Position numbers and translations under genes: made by a program. The notes beneath the pieces were generated by a model, which worked only from the letters and a program-made list of their open reading frames with translations, did no database searches and was not told the DNA's origin. A stretch of DNA of 64,000 bases from Zelopaecilomyces penicillatus (Eukaryota; Ascomycota; Sordariomycetes; Hypocreales; Pseudodiploosporaceae), in NCBI GenBank assembly GCA_005765155.1, contig VCCP01000006.1, positions 1,810,501-1,874,500 of the forward strand, written 5' to 3'. Positions 58,929 to 64,000 of this stretch are shown here, in pieces (position 1 is the first letter of the stretch; every line of letters begins with the position of its first letter).

Positions 58929-60260
58929 ATGTCAAGCTTCTTTGATCTCAAAGCCAGGAAGGCTGCCGCTGTTTCCAACGGCAGCTCAAGTCAGAAACAA
59001 GACAAGCCATCCGATGGACGCACACAGCCATGGGTTGAGAAATAGTCAGTCATAAATCCTTTTTCTCTTCCCATTTTCAGAAACTAACAGGCGATAGCCG
59101 CCCCAAGAGTCTAGATGATGTTACCGCGCAAGACCACACAGTTTCCGTTTTGCAGCGAACTCTGCAAGCTAGCAATGTCGGTCACACTCCTTCAATCAAG
59201 GCGACATATTGCTCGCGCTAACAGTCAACTTCAATGAAGCTCCCACATATGCTCTTCTACGGTCCTCCCGGTACGGGCAAGACGTCGACTATCCTCGCCC
59301 TCGCCAAGGAGCTCTACGGGCCCGAGATGATAAAGTCCCGTGTCCTTGAGCTCAATGCATCCGACGAGCGTGGCATTTCTATCGTTCGACAAAAGGTCAA
59401 GGACTTTGCACGTATGCAACTGACGAATGCGCCGCCCAACTACAGGGACAAATACCCTTGCCCTCCGTTCAAGATTATTATCCTAGACGAAGCCGATTCC
59501 ATGACACAAGATGCCCAGAGTGCCCTACGACGAACCATGGAGACTTATAGCAAAATTACTCGATTCTGCTTGATATGCAATTATGTAACTAGGATCATCG
59601 ATCCCCTGGCCAGTCGATGTAGCAAATTCCGCTTCAAGAGTCTTGATCAGAGCAACGCCAAGAAAAGGCTGGAGACGATAGCCGAGACAGAAGGCGTACC
59701 TCTAGAGGACGGTGCTATTGATGCCCTCATTCGCTGCAGTGAAGGTGATCTTCGAAAAGCAATCACATTCCTGCAAAGTGCTGCGCGACTCGTTGGCTCA
59801 AGCTCTCCCAGTAAGGACGGCGACGGCGACGACAAAATGGATGTGGACCAGAGAGTAGTAACTGTAAACATTGTCGAGGATATCGCCGGTGTAATACCTT
59901 CGAAAACGATTAATGAGCTGGTATCCGCGATTCGACCAAAAAGCTCCGGTGAGTCATATCAGGCTATTTCGAAGGTTGTAGAGGACATGGTAGCAGATGG
60001 CTGGAGCGCTGGCCAGGTCGTCACGCAGGTAAGTGCCCTTCTCCCCACTCATCTGATTTTAATGTGAACTTCCTTGTGTCTAACAACATTCATAGTTATA
60101 CCAATCCCTTACGACGGATGAGATAATTCCCGATATCCAGAAGAACAAGATTGTGCTAGTTTTTTCTGAAATTGATAAACGTTTAGTAGACGGAGCAGAT
60201 GAGCATCTGTCAATCTTAGATTTGGCAATGAGAGTATCTTCTATATTGGCGGGCAATTAG
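58929..60260 (+). CDS. RFC2: replication factor C subunit 2
   Basis: Exons 58929-59044, 59098-59176, 59240-60028, 60096-60260; 382 aa. It is part of the five-subunit clamp loader that opens PCNA and places it on primed DNA. Visible: a start MSSFFDLKARKAAAV, the EKYRPKSLDDV box across the first junction, Walker A YGPPGTGKTS (about 72-81), LNASDERGISIVR, Walker B IIILDEADSM (about 145-153), the sensor/arginine motif PLASRCSKFRF (about 187-197), then the C-terminal collar domain with GWSAGQVVTQLYQSL. Specific residues fit yeast Rfc2 (human RFC4) better than Rfc3 or Rfc5. Introns are 53, 63 and 67 bp; the third exon begins after an atypical GAAG acceptor preceded by a GCTAAC branch site. Confidence 0.94.
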
Positions 60261-60414
60261 AGATTCGTTTTACTAGATAATACTTGGAGTTTGGCTTACT
60301 AATGATTATGGCATGAAAAGGCGTTGGAGGAGGCCACAAAAGTATGGATATGTGTATTATTTACTGATGTGGTATGCATGCAATATGGTATCTTGTATTA
60401 AATCAAGGAGAATC

Positions 60415-61989
60415 TCAGGCTGTATCTTCATGACCAATGAGACCTAGGCTCCCGTGTAACTTGGACCAGATGCCACTCTTGTCCAAACCGGCATCTTGTG
60501 ACCTCTTGACTGTGTGCCTTCTACCACCTACTCCCGTTCTCTTACCACTATCAAACCGGGCATCCTTCTGCGACGGATCTTCTCCGACTACCCCATCCGT
60601 CAACTGCGAAGGGTCTCGGTCTATTAGCCTACATAAGTCCTGCAGAGCGCCCATAGAGTTCTCCAGGGCAACCTGTCCACCTTCGACGTGTTCAGCAACA
60701 GACTCCAGGGTAGCAATTTTGGCCGAATCTGCCGCAAACACCCACGGCCTGATGCGGGTCGAGATATCAGCTTGCTCGGATGATCTCGTGGATGTGACGA
60801 TCTTGGCGCTAGATCTGCGTCGTGGTGAATCAACCGTGGGGTATGATGGTAGCAGATGGCTCTCATCCGCCAGCCTTCCGAGTAACTGGGAGATGTCTTG
60901 GTTTTGCTTGCTCAGTACAGAGTTTATGTATGTCTTATGTGTCAAGATTGCCTTCTGTTGGCTTGAAATTTGTATCAACTGCTTGATGTATGGCGTGACG
61001 AGGTAGTCTGTAGAACCAGGCAACTCTGTTTCAGCAGGCTCTTCCGCAGCATGTTGTTTGGCAGGCGGTGGTAGGGAAGTTTGTGGCTGCTGCGCAACCA
61101 AAGCGAGCAGTGCTCGCCTCGAGGCCACATACTTTTCGTACTTCTTATGGGTCTTCTCTAACCGTGTTGTTATTGCCACTGTATCGACAGTTGAATGATG
61201 ATCCTGGTCGTGACTGTCATGTGTTCCCTCATCGGCTGCCTCTTGCGATGCCTTGCCAAGCTCTGTCTCAATCCAAGTGATGAGTTCGTTTCTTGTCACA
61301 TTGAGAGCTTCCAGCCGGGCTCCGTTACTGACAATTTCATGCTTGCTCTTGCTCCTGGCTTTCGCCTCACGCATGGAATGTTCTTCCTGCTTGAGCTGTA
61401 GCTTTGCCCTAAGCACTGTCTTCTCTAGCTGATTTAAGCGACTAGCAAGATCAGGTTGGGGCGTGCTTTGTTCAACAACCAAACTGTTGATTACATCTTT
61501 GGGGATACTAGGAAGATCTGGTGTTCCATGCAGCATCTGCTTGATGTTCAGAAAGTCGGGCATTGCAGCTGGCTTTTCAACAAGGAGATCCAAAGACTCG
61601 CGAACAGCTAGCAAGCTGTCCCTTTTCTGATGCAGCCTTAGTAGACATAAACGCTCCTCTAGCAACTCGATGCTGCTCGCTTGTGACTCTGCCTGGTCTG
61701 CGGGTTTTGCTTGACTAGTCTGCAAAACATCATCGAACTGACGTCGAGCTTCAGAATTTTCTCTTAGTGATTCAATATATTCTCGATAAACACCCTTCAA
61801 ATCGGGTGCCACCCTAATATCGAGTGTGCTGTTCACGAGCGAAAGTGGTTGCTGAATGGGGCCATCACCACAGCAAGTTCCAAGATGGATTGCCAGAATC
61901 CGCCTGATATAGTTGACTTGTTCTCGCGGTTTTATGTAAGGCTCCAGAGTGCTCCTGAGCCCCTGTAAAGCCTCATTTGAGTCTTTCAT
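60415..61989 (-). CDS. coiled-coil protein of unknown function
   Basis: Intronless, 524 aa, ATG at 61989. I do not recognise the family. It is mostly alpha-helical with several heptad-rich segments (about 95-135, 175-235, 265-295, 335-375). The start LRSTLEPYIKPREQVNYIRR and the final KSGIWSKLHGSLGLIGHEDTA look more ordered. The region around 395-415 is Ser/Arg-rich (PRRRSSAKI) and could be phosphorylated. Length and helix pattern would fit a cytoskeletal, kinetochore or vesicle-tether subunit, but nothing visible decides between these. It lies tail-to-tail with RFC2 (154 bp apart) and head-to-head with BRR2. Confidence 0.78.
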   Translation of the reverse strand: MKDSNEALQGLRSTLEPYIKPREQVNYIRRILAIHLGTCCGDGPIQQPLSLVNSTLDIRVAPDLKGVYREYIESLRENSEARRQFDDVLQTSQAKPADQAESQASSIELLEERLCLLRLHQKRDSLLAVRESLDLLVEKPAAMPDFLNIKQMLHGTPDLPSIPKDVINSLVVEQSTPQPDLASRLNQLEKTVLRAKLQLKQEEHSMREAKARSKSKHEIVSNGARLEALNVTRNELITWIETELGKASQEAADEGTHDSHDQDHHSTVDTVAITTRLEKTHKKYEKYVASRRALLALVAQQPQTSLPPPAKQHAAEEPAETELPGSTDYLVTPYIKQLIQISSQQKAILTHKTYINSVLSKQNQDISQLLGRLADESHLLPSYPTVDSPRRRSSAKIVTSTRSSEQADISTRIRPWVFAADSAKIATLESVAEHVEGGQVALENSMGALQDLCRLIDRDPSQLTDGVVGEDPSQKDARFDSGKRTGVGGRRHTVKRSQDAGLDKSGIWSKLHGSLGLIGHEDTA

Positions 61990-62413
61990 GGCCGATAACT
62001 CATTTTCTTACAGAGCGCTTTGTCTGTTCAATTCATGTCCGTGGTGATTAGGCTGTTTGCTGTTAACCCATCAACAAGGCAAAAGCGGTGGCCACTCTAG
62101 ACATGTGGCTGGGATGCAGCCTATGCGTGTGGCGTTCTACGCTAGCGCCCTTTCACCTTTGGCGCGTCCCAGAGGCAACAGGCTCCATCTGAAATTTATC
62201 GTCTCGCGACAACTTCTACACGGCGGTGGTGGACAGTAACAATACAGCGACCGCACACATCCGGGAGTCATCTAGGCTGTTGCCTTTTAGTCTCCGCTTC
62301 GAATTGTTGGTTTGGGTGGCAACCATATGGTGGAGTAGTGGCCAAGCTCCCTGAGCTTTTCGTCGAGAACTTCGACGTTCTCTTTCGCCAAAGCCTCAAC
62401 ACACACCGCCAAG
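61990..62413. other. shared promoter, coiled-coil gene / BRR2
   Basis: A 424-bp divergent intergenic region, the shortest head-to-head spacing in this window. No TATA box is obvious. Confidence 0.55.
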
Positions 62414-64000
62414 ATGACGGATTCTAATCGCGATGTCTCGCAATATAAATACTCGGCCATGTCCAACCTGGTTCTCCAGGCGGACCGTCGATTCGTCACG
62501 CGACGGACTGACGAGGCCACAGGCGACCCGGAGTCTCTCGCCGGGCGTCTGAGCATCAATGACATGGGCGCTCGAGTCGCCCGTGATCAGGTACCAAAAC
62601 AGAAAAAGCAGCCTGGTATGCCTGATATCCAGAGGGGAAGTCTTCAAGAAGGGAGGGACATTCTATTACGTGAACAACAGAGGCGGAAAGCAGAAGCACA
62701 GCAATCAAGAGGAACAGGCGTTCTCGGCGCAAGCGACGCCATGGTGGAAGGCATCACATACCGACCACGAACGGCAGCGACTCGAGCAACCTTCGACCTC
62801 ATTCTGACCATTGTTGCAAACAACCTAGGGGATGTGCCCCACGAGGTTGTGCGCAGTGCCGCTGATGCTGCATTGGAGTATCTCAAAGATGACGACATGA
62901 AGGATCTGGACAAGAAAAAAGAGATTGATGATATCCTGGGCTCAACTATGAGCCCCAAACAGTTCAATGAGCTAGTAAACCTAGGCAAGAAGATCACCGA
63001 TTACGATGCTCAGGACGATGACGAGGACGTTAATATGGGCGGTGAAAACGGCGACGATGCGGAAATCGACGAACGCCAGGGTGTCGCTGTTGCCTTTGAT
63101 GAAGACGAGGAAGATGGGGGGATCGTGGGTGAAGTGCGTGATGAATCCTCTGAAGATGAGGATGCCGACGAGGACAACGAAAATGAGGACGCCGGCAAAG
63201 TAGATGAAGTGGCCAATGGCGAAGATGATGAGATGGTCTTCGATTCAGCCCCGTCTGACGGCAAGCGAAAAGACAAGGAAAAGTCTTCGATACCAGCACG
63301 AGAGATCGACGCGTTTTGGCTGCAGAGACAAATTGGATCCCTCTACCCTGACGCTCATGAGCAAACCGACAAAACCAAGGATGCACTTCGAATCCTCTCA
63401 GGGGAATCTGAGGAGGCAGATGGAGAGGAGAAATCGCTTCGAGAGATCGAAAATGACCTCATGGAGCTTTTCGATTTTGAACACCACGAGCTTGTCCAGA
63501 AGCTTGTTGAGAATAGAGAAAAGGTCTTTTGGCTTACAAAGCTGGCCCGTACGGAAACTGCGGAAGACCGCGAGAACGTGGAACGAGAGATGGCTTCTGA
63601 AGGCTTGCAACGATTTTTGGACGAGCTGAAGGGCAAGACGGGCGCTGAGGAGGATAAAAAACGCAAGATGGATATCAAAATGGACATTGACGTTCCCGCC
63701 TCCTTTACTGCAGAAGCCCCCAAGTCAGACAGACTAGAGGGCCAGCTAGTCGGTGGACTTCAGCCGAAAAAGCTCATCAATCTCGACAACCTTGTCTTCG
63801 ATCAAGGAAATCACCTGATGACGAATGCTAAAGTCAGACTACCAGAAGGATCAACCAAAAGGTCTTTCAAGGGATACGAAGAAATTCATGTCCCCGCCCC
63901 TAAAAAGCGCAATGACCCAGACGATGTTCTCATTCCCATCACTGATATGCCTGAATGGTCTCGGAATCCCTTCAGCTCCGCAAAATCTTTGAACAAGATC
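62414..64000 (+). CDS. BRR2: U5 snRNP RNA helicase Brr2, N-terminal part (cut by window end)
   Basis: The frame is open without a stop from the ATG at 62414 to the last base, 529 codons; the gene continues outside. Brr2 unwinds U4/U6 RNA during spliceosome activation. The part seen is the N-terminal region before the two helicase cassettes. It has YKYSAMSNLVLQADRRF, RRTDEATGDPESLAGR, EGITYRPRTAATRATFDLIL, VRSAADAALEYLKD, MSPKQFNELVNLGKKITDYD, an acidic stretch (about 197-270), then IPAREIDAFWLQRQIG and PKKLINLDNLVFDQGNHLM. The conserved N-terminal helical and PWI-like segments account for much of this. No intron is seen in this part. The helicase motifs lie outside the window, so the assignment rests on the N-terminus alone. 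Confidence 0.92.
   Translation, partial: MTDSNRDVSQYKYSAMSNLVLQADRRFVTRRTDEATGDPESLAGRLSINDMGARVARDQVPKQKKQPGMPDIQRGSLQEGRDILLREQQRRKAEAQQSRGTGVLGASDAMVEGITYRPRTAATRATFDLILTIVANNLGDVPHEVVRSAADAALEYLKDDDMKDLDKKKEIDDILGSTMSPKQFNELVNLGKKITDYDAQDDDEDVNMGGENGDDAEIDERQGVAVAFDEDEEDGGIVGEVRDESSEDEDADEDNENEDAGKVDEVANGEDDEMVFDSAPSDGKRKDKEKSSIPAREIDAFWLQRQIGSLYPDAHEQTDKTKDALRILSGESEEADGEEKSLREIENDLMELFDFEHHELVQKLVENREKVFWLTKLARTETAEDRENVEREMASEGLQRFLDELKGKTGAEEDKKRKMDIKMDIDVPASFTAEAPKSDRLEGQLVGGLQPKKLINLDNLVFDQGNHLMTNAKVRLPEGSTKRSFKGYEEIHVPAPKKRNDPDDVLIPITDMPEWSRNPFSSAKSLNKI

Overview
The window is nuclear DNA of a filamentous ascomycete, most likely a sordariomycete and probably hypocrealean. This rests on protein-coding genes with many short introns (49 to about 160 bp, with CTAAC/CTGAC branch sites), typical fungal housekeeping orthologues, moderate gene density and a Fot1/pogo-type transposon. 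Genus and species cannot be named from the sequence alone. I recognise no tRNA, rRNA, CRISPR or prokaryotic feature.

Layout: 1-6226 is gene-poor and carries a complete pogo/Fot1-like transposon (949-2888) with perfect 101-bp terminal inverted repeats and an intact transposase. 6227-20931 is a run of minus-strand genes: an RSC/SWI-SNF subunit (Rsc7), the N-end-rule ligase UBR1, the small respiratory subunit QCR9 (five tiny exons), and a PMC1-type calcium ATPase broken by a stop and two frameshifts. 22117-25071 holds PYM (exon-junction-complex recycling) and proteasome ATPase RPT4 on the plus strand. A 3.8-kb gene-free stretch with a 389-bp AT-rich MITE follows. 28832-39259 holds GFA1 (chitin precursor synthesis), proteasome beta-7 (PRE4), a mitochondrial HMG-box protein, an unknown protein, and sterol dehydrogenase ERG26. 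40594-49371 holds the LIM-RhoGAP LRG1, a membrane protein with a degenerate alpha/beta-hydrolase domain, and a small unknown gene. After another long gene-free region (49372-54155) come an unknown fungal protein, a tandem-domain ubiquitin-conjugating enzyme, RFC2, a coiled-coil unknown, and the 5' part of the spliceosomal helicase BRR2, cut by the window edge.

Functionally the genes are mostly unrelated housekeeping functions. The only theme is the ubiquitin-proteasome system (UBR1, RPT4, PRE4, a UBE2Z-like E2), plus two genes of cell-wall growth (GFA1, LRG1). There is no secondary-metabolite cluster and no defence system. The most interesting points are the young-looking transposon, the triply lesioned calcium ATPase, two GC-AG introns, a 12-nt microexon, the tandem-UBC E2 with two candidate active-site cysteines, and the hydrolase-like protein that appears to lack its nucleophile. 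Exon borders were placed by eye from splice signals, reading frame and family conservation.
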